Source of the DNA: Sabethes cyaneus
Lineage: Eukaryota; Arthropoda; Insecta; Diptera; Culicidae
Length of the DNA: 64,000 nt
NCBI RefSeq assembly: GCF_943734655.1
Contig: NC_071354.1
Span: 230,262,397 to 230,326,396, forward strand
Direction: 5' to 3'
Under the pieces are notes generated by a model. That model saw nothing but the letters and a program-made list of their open reading frames with translations, was not told the DNA's origin and ran no database searches. Positions 22,413 through 32,999 of the stretch are shown here, one piece after another (the first letter of the stretch is position 1; every line of letters begins with the position of its first letter). Position numbers and translations under genes: made by a program.

Positions 22413-23467
22413 GTAAGTGGTTTCTTCTTATTTGTTTATGATAGCTTATAGTACGATATGATGATTAATCACCTTTGCTGTCGGATTAGGTGTGTGCTTG
22501 TGTATGTGGGTAAGTGTGTCGATTTTCACTCGGGTTTGCTCCTTTTGACGTACGACACGCTTTTCGCCGTTTTCGTTCGACGATTGGTTCTGCATTTGGG
22601 GGTGGTTCGTTGGTGGGCGATGAAAACGTGTAACATATTGTTGATTTTTTTTCGTACTGTACCCTTTTCCTTACGATTTTGCTTGCCTGCCTGCCTGCAG
22701 GCAGTGACTGTGTATTGCGTGATTGTTCAGCAGGTATTGGCGGGCATGTTGAGCGAGTAAAGCATAACGATCGAAACCTTCAAACTCAATCGAACCGGTT
22801 TCATTATCGTTTGATGACGTAGTGAACAAAACACGTAAAAATAGAACTACGCTAGGGTTCACGAGTAGCTAGGAGAACTAGAATGATGTCGAAAATAGCA
22901 GTTAAGAGGAGTACACCTTGATTCTAGCATTTTATCTTGTTTCGTCACTAAAAACAAGATCTGAATATTGCCTTATAGGACAGACATATAAATGTTTTAC
23001 AACCTTCAGATAGCAAACGGATTTAATGTCACAAAAAACTAGACAGTTCATAACGAAACGTGACATTTGTGAAATAATTTTTGATGCAACATCTAGCTCA
23101 GGATGCCTTGATTGCATACAACAGAAAAATGCTTCTGTTTAGCAGGCTTCCTGCTTGCAACACTTTGTCAGTATATTTCGCAGGTAAATTTTATTTCATT
23201 TTATCTGTCACGCCAAACAGAGGTTATCGTATTGAATCGCGTGAGTGGAAAACCTGTGATAGCCTTTTAATCAACATTAAACATTTTTGATTTTTGGTTG
23301 AAGGGGTGTGTTTTAATGGAGACGCATAGTTATTAGTAAAACTGCGAAAGATAAATTGGAAGACGACATTTTTCCTGCTCAAAAATCAGGTAATCTAATT
23401 TAACTTTCTTTAATGGTAGCTTTTCGCAATTGATGGAAAAACGGTAGAATAAAGTAATGAAATAAAG
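22413..23467. other. Start of the large ERG intron, no repeat or gene seen
   Basis: Begins with the consensus donor GTAAGT. The next kilobase is unique-looking with no coding signature. A GCCTGCCTGCCTGCAGGCAG tract is near 22684-22703. No acceptor followed by a PAS-domain exon was recognised here or further right. Confidence 0.55.
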
Positions 23468-24768
23468 GTGGCTCTAGCCCTAGCCCTAGCCCTAGCCCTA
23501 ACCCTAGCCCTAGCCCTAGCCCTAGCCCTAGCCCTAGCACTAGCCCTAGCCCTAGCCCTAGCCCTAGCCCTAGCCCTAGCACTAGCCCTAGCCCTAGCCC
23601 TAGTCCTAGCCCTAGCCCTAGCCCTAGCCCTAGCCCTAGCCCTAGCCCTAGCCCTAGCCCTAGCCCTAGCCCTAGCCCTAGCCCTAGCCCTAGCCCTAGC
23701 CCTAGCCCTAGCCCTAGCCCTAGCCCTAGCCCTAGCCCTAGCCCTAGCCCTAGCCCTAGCCCTAGCCCTAGCCCTAGCCCTAGCCCTAGCCCTAGCCCTA
23801 GCCCTAGCCCTAGCCCTAGCCCTAGCCCTAGCCCTAGCCCTAGCCCTAGCCCTAGCCCTAGCCCTAGCCCTAGCCCTAGCCCTAGCCCTAGCCCTAGCCC
23901 TAGCCCTAGCCCTAGCCCTAGCCCTAGCCCTAGCCCTAGCCCTAGCCCTAGCCCTAGCCCTAGCCCTAGCCCTAGCCCTAGCCCTAGCCCTAGCCCTAGC
24001 CCTAGCCCTAGCCCTAGCCCTAGCCCTAGCCCTAGCCCTAGCCCTAGCCCTAGCCCTAGCCCTAGCCCTAGCCCTAGCCCTAGCCCTAGCCCTAGCCCTA
24101 GCCCTAGCCCTAGCCCTAGCCCTAGCCCTAGCCCTAGCCCTAGCCCTAGCCCTAGCCCTAGCCCTAGCCCTAGCCCTAGCCCTAGCCCTAGCCCTAGCCC
24201 TAGCCCTAGCCCTAGCCCTAGCCCTAGCCCTAGCCCTAGCCCTAGCCCTAGCCCTAGCCCTAGCCCTAGCCCTAGCCCTAGCCCTAGCCCTAGCCCTAGC
24301 CCTAGCCCTAGCCCTAGCCCTAGCCCTAGCCCTAGCCCTAGCCCTAGCCCTAGCCCTAGCCCTAGCCCTAGCCCTAGCCCTAGCCCTAGCCCTAGCCCTA
24401 GCCCTAGCCCTAGCCCTAGCCCTAGCCCTAGCCCTAGCCCTAGCCCTAGCCCTAGCCCTAGCCCTAGCCCTAGCCCTAGCCCTAGCCCTAGCCCTAGCCC
24501 TAGCCCTAGCCCTAGCCCTAGCCCTAGCCCTAGCCCTAGCCCTAGCCCTAGCCCTAGCCCTAGCCCTAGCCCTAGCCCTAGCCCTAGCCCTAGCCCTAGC
24601 CCTAGCCCTAGCCCTAGCCCTAGCCCTAGCCCTAGCCCTAGCCCTAGCCCTAGCCCTAGCCCTAGCCCTAGCCCTAGCCCTAGCCCTAGCCCTAGCCCTA
24701 GCCCTAGCCCTAGCCCTAGCCCTAGCCCTAGCCCTAGCCCTAGCCCTAGCCCTAGCCCTAGCCCTGGT
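23468..24768. repeat. Hexanucleotide array (CCCTAG)n, telomere-like
   Basis: About 216 tandem copies of CCCTAG. Variants are confined to the left ~140 bp: one CCCTAA unit near 23496, units with A or T in place of a C near 23538, 23581 and 23604. From about 23605 to 24764 the array is perfect. The complementary strand is (GGGCTA)n, which fits the four-tract G-quadruplex pattern throughout. The unit is one base from the vertebrate telomere repeat and differs from the insect TTAGG. All frames are open (an Ala-Leu polymer) but not coding. Confidence 0.97.
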
Positions 24769-24885
24769 GGTGGTGGTTAGAGACCCCTTCCCCCACTAAG
24801 ATGGGGGGCTCCCATACAAATGAAACACAAATTCCTGCATAACTCGAGAACTAATCAGGCAAATGGAACAAAATTTGGCCGGTCG
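24769..24885 (+). mobile_element. Fragment of Helitron family 1
   Basis: GTGGTTAGAGACCCC, the C-run/G-run foldback, CATACAAATGAAACACAAAT and ACTCGAGAACTAATC match the first unit of element A (about 16720-16800). It begins without a 5' terminus exactly where the CCCTAG array ends and stops near TTTGGCC. Confidence 0.8.
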
Positions 24886-24959
24886 ACAGTCTAATTCTAA
24901 AAAATAATAAACTTCTAAAGAACACTGACGTAAGAAACGAGGGAGCACCATATCGGGTC

Positions 24960-26370
24960 TTCGCCAAGGAACCAGATCTAGAATCTGGGTTCAAAATGTG
25001 ATCCAAAATCTGATAAAAATGTGGCTTAAAATATGGTCCACAATCTAGTACAAATTTGTTCCAAAATTTTATAAAAAGTCATAGTCCAGATTCAAATTAG
25101 GTCGAGAATTTGGTGTAAAATCCAATCCGAAGGCTGGTCACTACTTTATAATCTTAAAAATTTGTCCCAAAATCGGCTTCAGGTGCACAATCTGATCAAC
25201 AATGTTGTCTAACCTGGTCCAGTTTGAGAATCTGGTCCAAAACCTGGTAAAATGGTGGTCTAGAATCAGGTCCAGGTCCTTAATCTGGTTTTGGTCCAGA
25301 ATGTGTTTCACAATGAGGTCTGTCCAAAATCTGATCAAAAATGGAGTCCAAAAATTTATACAAAACCTGGTTCAAATTTGATAAAAATGTACCCTGAAAT
25401 CTGGTGGAGGTGCAACATCTCAGGTTCAGGTCCAGAATATAGTCCAAAATTTGACCAAAATTTAATCGAAAATGTAGTATAAAATCTGGTTCAAACCCTG
25501 ATCTAAAATCTGGTGTGGGGTTTACAATCTGATCAAAAATGTGCCCTAAAACTTGGTTTATATTCTGGTCTACGTCCAGAATCTATACCCAAATTTGATT
25601 CAAATTCTGGTCCAAAAAGTGGTCCAGAATCAAGGCGATGGTCACAACGAGTAAAGTCCAGAATGTGGTCCAGGTCCAGAATCTGGACCAAAATATGACG
25701 AAAAATGTGGTCCAAAATGTTATCCCAAATCTGGTATAAATTTGATAAAAATGTGGTCCAAAATCCGGTCTACGATCTGATGCAGCTCCTAGATCTGGTT
25801 CAGGGCAAGAATCTGATCCAAAATTTTATCACCAATGAGGTTCAAAATGTGATTGAAAATATGGTACAAAATCTTATCCAAATCTGTTAAAAATGTGGTC
25901 CAAAATTTGATCCAAAATCTGATATTGATCTGCAATCTGGATCCAAATTTCTTCCAAAATCTGATGTGGTTCAAATTGTGGTCCGATATCTAGTCCAAAT
26001 TTGTTTCAAAATATGAAAGAAAAGTTGATTAAAAATGTGGTCCACGATGCCTTCCAGGTCCAAAATATGGTCCAGGTCCAGAATCTGGTTGGTGGTAAGA
26101 ATACTGATCAAAAAGCTGTGATCCAAAATCTGCCTCAGGTCCAAAATGTCTCCCAAAAAATCTGATCAAAAATGTGGTCCAAAATCTGGTTTATAACCTG
26201 GTCCACAATCCGATAAAAAATATGGACGAAAATGTGGTCCAGGTTCATAATTTGATCCATTTGATCCAGAATGTACTCCAATATATGTTTCAAAATCTGG
26301 CCCAAAATTTGATCTAAAATCCGCTCCAGAATCTAATCTAAATCTGTTCCAAAATTTATTACAATTTTCT
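24960..26370. repeat. Degenerate short-motif minisatellite (GGTCCAAAATCTG-like)
   Basis: Some 1.4 kb of irregular repetition of words such as GGTCCAAAATCTG, CAGGTCCAGAATCTG and GATCAAAAATGTG. The basic period is about 10-13 bp, and compound units of 30-50 bp are visible. No unit is identical to its neighbour, so the array is old, unlike the CCCTAG array beside it. Short frames on both strands have no domain signature. Confidence 0.85.
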
Positions 26371-26599
26371 GAATCGGGACTTCGTCAAGGGTGCCACAAT
26401 GTCACGCTACGGCTCTGGTGCTCGCCCTGAATTATCAATAAAAAGTTTACAGTACAGTACAGTACGTCTACAATATCACATTTTTCTAAGTGAATTTCCC
26501 CAGAATAAATTATTTCACTGAGAGACTTTCCACGAAAGAGTATTCCGTATTGTTTTAATTTTTAGTATTGTTTGGGTTATAATGTTTTGCGAAATATTA

Positions 26600-27070
26600 T
26601 AAAACCGTATACGACAATGTTGACGGAGATCGTTTGCATGGTGATGGACAGCAAAACCTACATCAAGCCAGACCGGAAACACCTTCCTAGGCCGTAGTTT
26701 TGTACGCCAATCGGACGAGGAACGGTGACAGACTTCTTCAAGCATATGAAACTGTCGAAGTTTGCTAAGAAACATATGATTTAGCAGGCTAGCGGTACTT
26801 GTTGCTTGAAAAGCTACATTTTCATTGCAACCGGGACCATTAATCAAGGGAAATTTACGTAAACGAGTGTCTGGAAAAAGATTCATTGCCTGCCCCGAAG
26901 CAACACGATGGTTTCGTGTTGTTTTGGTCGGATTTGACATCCCGCTATGCCGTAACATAGGCCACGAGATAATACGCCGGCAACAACGTGTAGATGGAGA
27001 AATATTGGTCCACTGTTAGGCGGAGCCTGAAGATAAAAAAAACTGTTGAAAGTAGGAAGCAGTTTGAAGC
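26600..27070 (+). pseudogene. IS630-Tc1-mariner transposase relic with all three acidic boxes
   Basis: Reading across stops and shifts on the + strand gives, in order: VCMVMDSKTYIKPD (first Asp); KLSKFAKKHMI; IFIATGTINQG; FWSDLTSRYA (second Asp); and EKYWSTVRRSLKIKKTV (Glu of the third box) with a basic tail. This order and wording fit the D,D,E catalytic domain of IS630-Tc1-mariner transposases, most like the DD37E group described from mosquitoes. At least four stops or frameshifts inactivate it. The N-terminal DNA-binding half and the terminal repeats were not found. Confidence 0.65.
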
Positions 27071-27626
27071 AGGGTTGTCCTGCTTTTTGTGCAGCTATTT
27101 TACTCTTCTGACTATAACGCCTCACTCAAGAAAAATTTGTCGACAGAAAAGTTCTGTATGGGACATTTGTAGAACTAACTATTATCTTTCTTTCGTCTTT
27201 ATGGCGTACTCCGGGTTCACAATGAGCACTTTTCGTGCTCCACCGAGCGTGAACCGAAAGTGTGCCGTGCATCTCAAAGATGTAATAATACAAAATTCAA
27301 CAATAATATAAATAATTGTTAGATCTACAAAAGAGTAAAATAGATGTACAAAAAATAGGACAGCCCTAGTTTGAGGTAAACCGCAGAGTTTTGGCGTTCA
27401 GGATAAACGAAGTGGCTGTATAGAATCTGATAGCAGAAGTTCGAGTCGCCAAGCAGTACGGTCGCATTTTAAATTCACTCCCGGTTTGTCGTGTTTTAGT
27501 TTGTTTGTTTTAATAACCGTCGCGAACGTTCACCGTGCTTAAGGTTTAAGTTTGGATAACACAGACCTGCGTAATAAATTTGTTCTTAATTAATTTGATT
27601 GTGAAGTCAAGTGAAGTGAAGTGACA

Positions 27627-28759
27627 ATGATCTGTGAAATTTGCCAATCAGATTCAACCACTGAAGAAGTTTTGTGGGTTTGCATTGGCTGCAATCGTGG
27701 CTTTCATGCAGCATGTGTAGGTGTTTCGGTTCAGCGCGGCTCGTTACGAAGAAGAGAAAAAAAAATTATAGATCCGCTGTCATATATCCTGCCTTGCTGC
27801 AACACTTGCCAAGCGTTAATCACCTTAAATTTTGATATCAAAACGCTGGTAAATCAACAATCCCAGCTGTGCGAAAATATAAACACAAACACCGAGGTCG
27901 TTCATCGCACGAGTCAGCAAAATAATGAGCACATAATTCACGAAGCGATGGATCGTATTGAAGCGCTTTTCGGTGACGTGAAAAAAGAGCTGACGACGTA
28001 TAGGAGTGCTGTTACTACTGGCCTAGTCAGTGGAATAAAAAACCACCTGACGTCATTGGTCGATTTGGCAATGCAAACGTCGAATAAAAATGTAGTATCT
28101 TCAATGCAATCGATGTCGTCAGGGATGTCGGAACTCAATGACGAAATTAAAAGACTTTCTACTGTGACGATTGATATGGCGGCTGAATCAACCATGCAGC
28201 ACTACCCAACAATAGGGCTGGAAATTCTCGATGAGTTAAAGTCATTGTCAGCAAACCTCATAGCAATGCAAAATACTGTGCCACCGTCAATGGTATCTGA
28301 CTCATTCCCCAGTTTGTCAACAGAATTAAACAATAACGAAAAAACTGATTCTTCAGGATGGCGATTTTTGGGTACGAAGAGGGTATGGAAAGCTAACTGG
28401 GAGGAATACGACGCACGTAAATTACGTCGTTTAAATCAGCAAAAGCAGGCAATAAATGCAAGACGCAGAAGGCAGCGTAGAGCAAGAAACAATAATACAC
28501 ACAATGTTTCTAATAATGTGGATAACGGTAACTCCAATCAGAATCACGCTTTTAACCATAACAACAATAACAGCAACAATAACAACTACAACAACAGAAG
28601 CAACAATAACTACAGATACAATAACAACAGGAGTAATAGAAACAACTACAATTGGAATAGCAGGAACAGTAACAACCGGAATAATAGAATCATTGGTAAT
28701 AACAACAGGCATTACAATTATAACAACAACAACAACAACAACAACAACAATAACATCAA

Positions 28760-28790
<31 letters not shown>

Positions 28791-29147
28791 AACAACAACT
28801 ACAGGACTGGTAATCGTAATAACAGAAGGAACCACGAACCCAGTAATAGTAGAAACCATTACATTAACCAACGTAACTCTAATTTCACTGGCACTCAAAA
28901 CCGAAACATGTGGCTGCCACCTGATAGAGAGCTTCTTGCGGCAGCGAAAGACCAGTTTTCCAGGCCGCCAGCTAACTATCATCCGTCAATACAATTCCAG
29001 AGAGGTGAAATTTTAAACCCGTATCCACCTAATGAATTACCGTCGCGCTCTTATAATCTTATGGACCCAAGGAATTCTCTACCTACAGCATGTGAGGCAT
29101 GCTCCTGCCGACATTCGTGTTTTACGAACATCCGACGCACTCCCTAG
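27627..29147 (+). CDS. CR1-like ORF1, PHD-finger protein with Asn-rich tail
   Basis: The start ATG at 27627 gives 506 residues and brings the protein directly into a C4HC3 finger: CEICQ, WVCIGCNRGFHAAC and CCNTC within the first 60 residues. PHD-type fingers are known in ORF1 of CR1-like elements. They are thought to aid protein or nucleic-acid contacts of the RNA-protein particle. Residues about 90-250 are polar and probably helical. Residues about 260-285 are strongly basic (RRRRQRRAR). Residues about 290-420 are an Asn-rich low-complexity tract encoded by AAC/AAT repeats. The last part contains a Pro/Arg-rich end. The frame overlaps ORF2 by 49 nt. No break was seen. Confidence 0.8.
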
Positions 29148-32077
29148 AGGAAGATTTAACACCATCTGGCGTGAACTCAGTAGTACAATCAAAATCAGAA
29201 ACAGAAATTGTAGTGTACTGTCAAAACCTCAACCGCATGAGAGGTTCGTCTAAGATTAGACATATTTGTAATAAAATTTTAAGTTGTTCCTTTCCAATAA
29301 TTTTGGCAAATGAAACTAGTTGGGATGAAAGTGTTAGAAGTGAAGAAGTTTTTGGAAATGCTTATAATGTTTACAGAGATGACCGAAACTTTCAGGTTTC
29401 TGAAAAGAAGTCCGGTGGTGGTGTTTTAATTGCTGTCTCAACTAAACTTGATTCCGACATTATTATTACCACGAAATTCAAAGAATTTGAGTATATATGG
29501 GTAAAAGTACTGGTAGCGGGCGAAACACACGTTTTTTGCTCAGTATACTTCCCTCCAAATAACGCAACTAAATCTGCTTATGAAAATTTTTTCAAGGTTG
29601 CTGAACAAATTTTTTCCAAATTTCCCCCGGAAGTGAAAATTCATATATACGGTGATTTTAATCAACGCAATGCCGATTTTATTCCAGACACTGAAAATGA
29701 GGACATCTTACTTCCAATTGTAGGCGAAAATGAAACGCTACAGTTTATTTTTGACAAAACTTCTAGTTTAGGACTTAATCAAATCAATCATGTGAAGAAT
29801 CAGCAAAATTGCTTTTTAGATTTATTGTTAACAAACATGCATGAAGACTTTTGTGTAACCGCTTCATTGACTCCACTATGGAAAAACGAAGCATTCCATA
29901 CAGCCATTGAATTTTCTATATTCGTACATGAAAATAAGAGACCCCTTGATTGGGAATATGAAGATGTCCACCAGTTTCATTTGGCAAATTATGATATCAT
30001 TAAATGTTGTCTTAGCACATTAGATTGGCAAACCCTTTTCAATTGTGATGAAGGTATCGAAACCTCTGTAGAAATCTTTTACAAATTATTAAATGAAATT
30101 ATAAATGAGCATGTCCCCCTAAAGAAAGTAAGGCGACATGGCTATTCAAAATATCCTATTTGGTTTAACCAACAAATAAAAAACTTGAAAAATCGCAAAC
30201 AAAAAGCCCATAAAAGGTACAAGAATAATGGCAGTAACGCAAATCTGGCCCTTTACTTAGATATTTGTAACCAACTAAATGTAGCCATTGATACAGCATA
30301 CGAGCAATATAATTCCAAAACCGAAAGTGAATTAAAACGTCATCCAAAAAATTTCTTTAATTATGTAAAAACTAAATTGAAATCGAACAATTATCCGACA
30401 GAAATGTATCTCAACGAAACGGTTGCTGATAACCCAGATGAAATTTGCAATCTATTTTCAACTTTTTTTCAAGGAACTTATACTGCTTTTTCGGAAACAG
30501 ATCGGGATTACAGATATTTCGATTTCCTCCCAGAATTTACTACTGATATCGCTATCAAAAAAATCGAAGCACATGTCATTTTAGAAAGTTTAACTAAGTT
30601 GGATACCTCCAAGGGCTGCGGACCCGACGGTATTCCTCCCGTGTTTTTGAAAAAGTTAGCATTAGAACTTACAGCTCCATTGTATTGGCTTTTTAACATG
30701 TCACTAGAATCCGGCAATTTCCCTAAGACATGGAAAGCCTCATACCTCATTCCAATTTTTAAAAGCGGTAAAAAATCTGATATAAGTAACTATCGAGGTA
30801 TTGCTATTATTTCTTGTATTCCCAAACTTTTTGAAGCAATCATTAATGAATCGTTGTTCAATCAAGTCAAAAATAGAATATCTAATATGCAACATGGGTT
30901 TTTTAAGGGCCGCTCAACTAATACAAATCTAATTGAATTCGTTAGTTATTCGCTGAATGCAATGGACAAAGGGAGTTATGTAGAAGCATTATATACTGAT
31001 TTCAGCAAAGCATTTGATCGCGTTGATATACCCATGCTATTATTTAAATTACAAAAAATAGGAGTCCAATCAGATCTGCTTAAATGGATCGAATCCTATC
31101 TGACTAATCGTCAGCAAATAGTCAAATTTGAAGGGAAAAAGTCAAACCCTCTAGAAGTAACCTCTGGAGTTCCCCTGGTTCACATTTAGGCCCTCTTGTT
31201 TATTTTATTTGTGAACGATATCTCTTTTTTGCTGAAAAATGTTAGGGTATTAGTATATGCCGATGATATGAAGCTCTTTTTAGAAATAACAAACGAGGAG
31301 GACGTCAGAGTATTCCAGCTCGAAATACAGGTTTTCTATATTTGGTGTAACAAAAGTCTTCTTCAACTTAACACTCATAAATGTAGATCAATAGCCTTCA
31401 GTAGAAAAAGAAACATGCCAAACATTACAATTTCTCTAGGAAATAATTTGGTTGAAAAGTGTGAAAAAATCAGAGATTTAGGAGTTATATTAGACTCAAA
31501 ACTAACATTTATTGAACATTATAACACAATTATCAACAGAGCTAACAGTATGCTAGGATTTATAAAAATATTTAGCTACGACTTCCGTGACCCATACACA
31601 ATAAAAACACTATATCTTGCATATGTGAGGTCAATATTAGAATACTGTAGCATAGTCTGGTCACCATTTTCATTAATACACCAGGAACGAATAGAATCAG
31701 TACAAAAACAATTCGTGCTGTTTGCTTTGCGTAAACTAAATTGGACAAGCTTTCCTCTTCCCTCTTATGAAGCCCGCTGCTTGCTTATAAATATACAGAC
31801 ACTAAAACAGCGACGTGAGTTCGCCAAAGTGTCATTTGTAAACGATATTGTTTCACACCGTATAGATTCTATGGAAATTTTATCCAAACTCAGCTTTTAT
31901 GTACCGAACCGTCAATTGCGGAACCGAAATATATTTAGCATAAGTCACTGTCGCACAAACTATGCCAAATTCGGGCCGTTAAATCAGATGATGATCGCCT
32001 ATAACCAACATTGCGAAAATATTGACTTTACTATGTCTAAATTAAAATTAAAACAATACTTTAACTCTACGCGTTAG
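29099..32077 (+). pseudogene. CR1-like ORF2 endonuclease/reverse transcriptase, one frameshift
   Basis: The start ATG at 29099 lies inside the end of ORF1. Order of domains: EEP endonuclease (ANETSWDE, VYFPPNN, IYGDFNQRNAD, FLDLLLTN); the linker; RT with PDGIPPVFLKKL, PIFKSGKKSDISNYRGI, QHGFFKGRSTNTNL, YTDFSKAFDRVD and, after the break, VLVYADDMKLF; then the thumb and C-terminal region ending at 32077. One base is missing within the conserved GVPQG-type motif (about 31174-31176), so the first frame stops at 31189 and the rest continues one frame over. No RNase H domain. The YADD catalytic box is intact. This enzyme group nicks the target and primes reverse transcription from the free 3' end. 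Confidence 0.85.
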
Positions 32078-32205
32078 ATGCAAAAAATGTAAGCAATATT
32101 ATGTAATTTAAAAGTTGCACTGTTCAGTTTTCTTTGTAGACTGTGTTGTAGTGATAGAACTAATATAATGTAATAACTAATGTAAAAGGTCTACTATGAT
32201 TTGAC

Positions 32206-32224
32206 GACTAAATAAATAAATAAA
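32206..32224 (+). repeat. 3' tail of the CR1-like element (TAAA repeats)
   Basis: ACTAAATAAATAAATAAAG closes the element, a microsatellite tail rather than a long poly(A). Confidence 0.7.
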
Positions 32225-32618
32225 GTTAAATGTTAAGCCCGGAAATTGGGATTCGGTCAATCGGAAGCTTAGCTAAACATTTTTTCTGTATTTTACGTTA
32301 GTTGAACATAAAAAAAATATAATTGAAATTTCAATCAATTCGCACGCATCTTTGTTGGACCCAATTTTGATCGTAACACCCTGTACCTGTCGACACGATG
32401 ATGCACCGAACTATTTAGACAGTTCGCCGCAACGGCAGCACAGTGTATATTGCCGAGCTGGTGTATTGTGCGAGGCATGTTCTGACGCTGGGATAAGTGA
32501 TATTCTGTACCAGGGGCATTGAACCCCCTCAGATTAGCCTGCTTTATAACGTTTTTTCTGCTATATGGTAACTTACAACGTGTATGGTAACGTATAGTAG
32601 TTCTCAAATGTAAAGCAC

Positions 32619-32695
32619 GTTGCCAAATTCAATGTCGCTTGACAGCCTTAATCGCCACCTCCCATAGGCCGCCAAAGTGTGACGGTGAGCTGATC
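32619..32695 (-). pseudogene. LTR-retrotransposon integrase scrap, BEL/Pao-like
   Basis: The minus strand reads SPSHFGGLWEVAIKAVKRH followed by a stop. This matches the conserved (P/S)HFGGLWE...K..KRHL segment at the end of the integrase core in BEL/Pao retrotransposons. Sequence on both sides (32335-33000) may belong to the same element but no further motif was clear. No LTRs were found. Confidence 0.55.
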
Positions 32696-32999
32696 ACCGC
32701 ATAATTTCTTATTCGGAGCAAAAATTCGCCTATAGATCAGATTACCTGGTAAGATTAATTGTAATCTTTTTCCTCTTCTATTAACAACAACACCTTTTCT
32801 GAACTGCTTGTGAAGATGCAGAGTAATCCATGGTCTATAGTGGCAACAAGCGTTTGACTAACATTCTTTCACATCCCACCAGGACCCGCATTCGGACGTG
32901 GCTGGCGATGGAATTGATCAGCATGCACGGACTTGATAAGATTGCACAATGAGAAATAATGTGCTGTCCCAAGCACAATTTTTCCAGCCAACATTGTGC

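Larger units (their letters stand above)
27440..32224 (+). mobile_element. Almost full-length CR1-like non-LTR retrotransposon
   Basis: Two overlapping frames (ORF1 27627-29147, ORF2 from 29099) are followed by about 130 bp of 3' UTR and a short TAAA-repeat tail (about 32206-32224). The left limit is uncertain: the 5' leader probably starts between 27400 and 27480. ORF1 with a PHD finger plus an EEP endonuclease and RT lacking RNase H fits the CR1/L2-Jockey superclade. Only one frameshift is obvious, so the insertion is fairly young. No target duplication was identified. Confidence 0.8.

Noticed and set aside
23496..23501. True telomere repeat (CCCTAA)
   Set aside because: A single variant unit in an internal array, with no evidence of a chromosome end.
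23468..24799. 443-codon Ala-Leu open frame
   Set aside because: It is a translation of the CCCTAG hexamer, and the other frames and the opposite strand are equally open.
28431..29016. Val/Ile-rich and Thr-rich frames over the Asn tract
   Set aside because: Shadows of the AAC repeat in CR1 ORF1.
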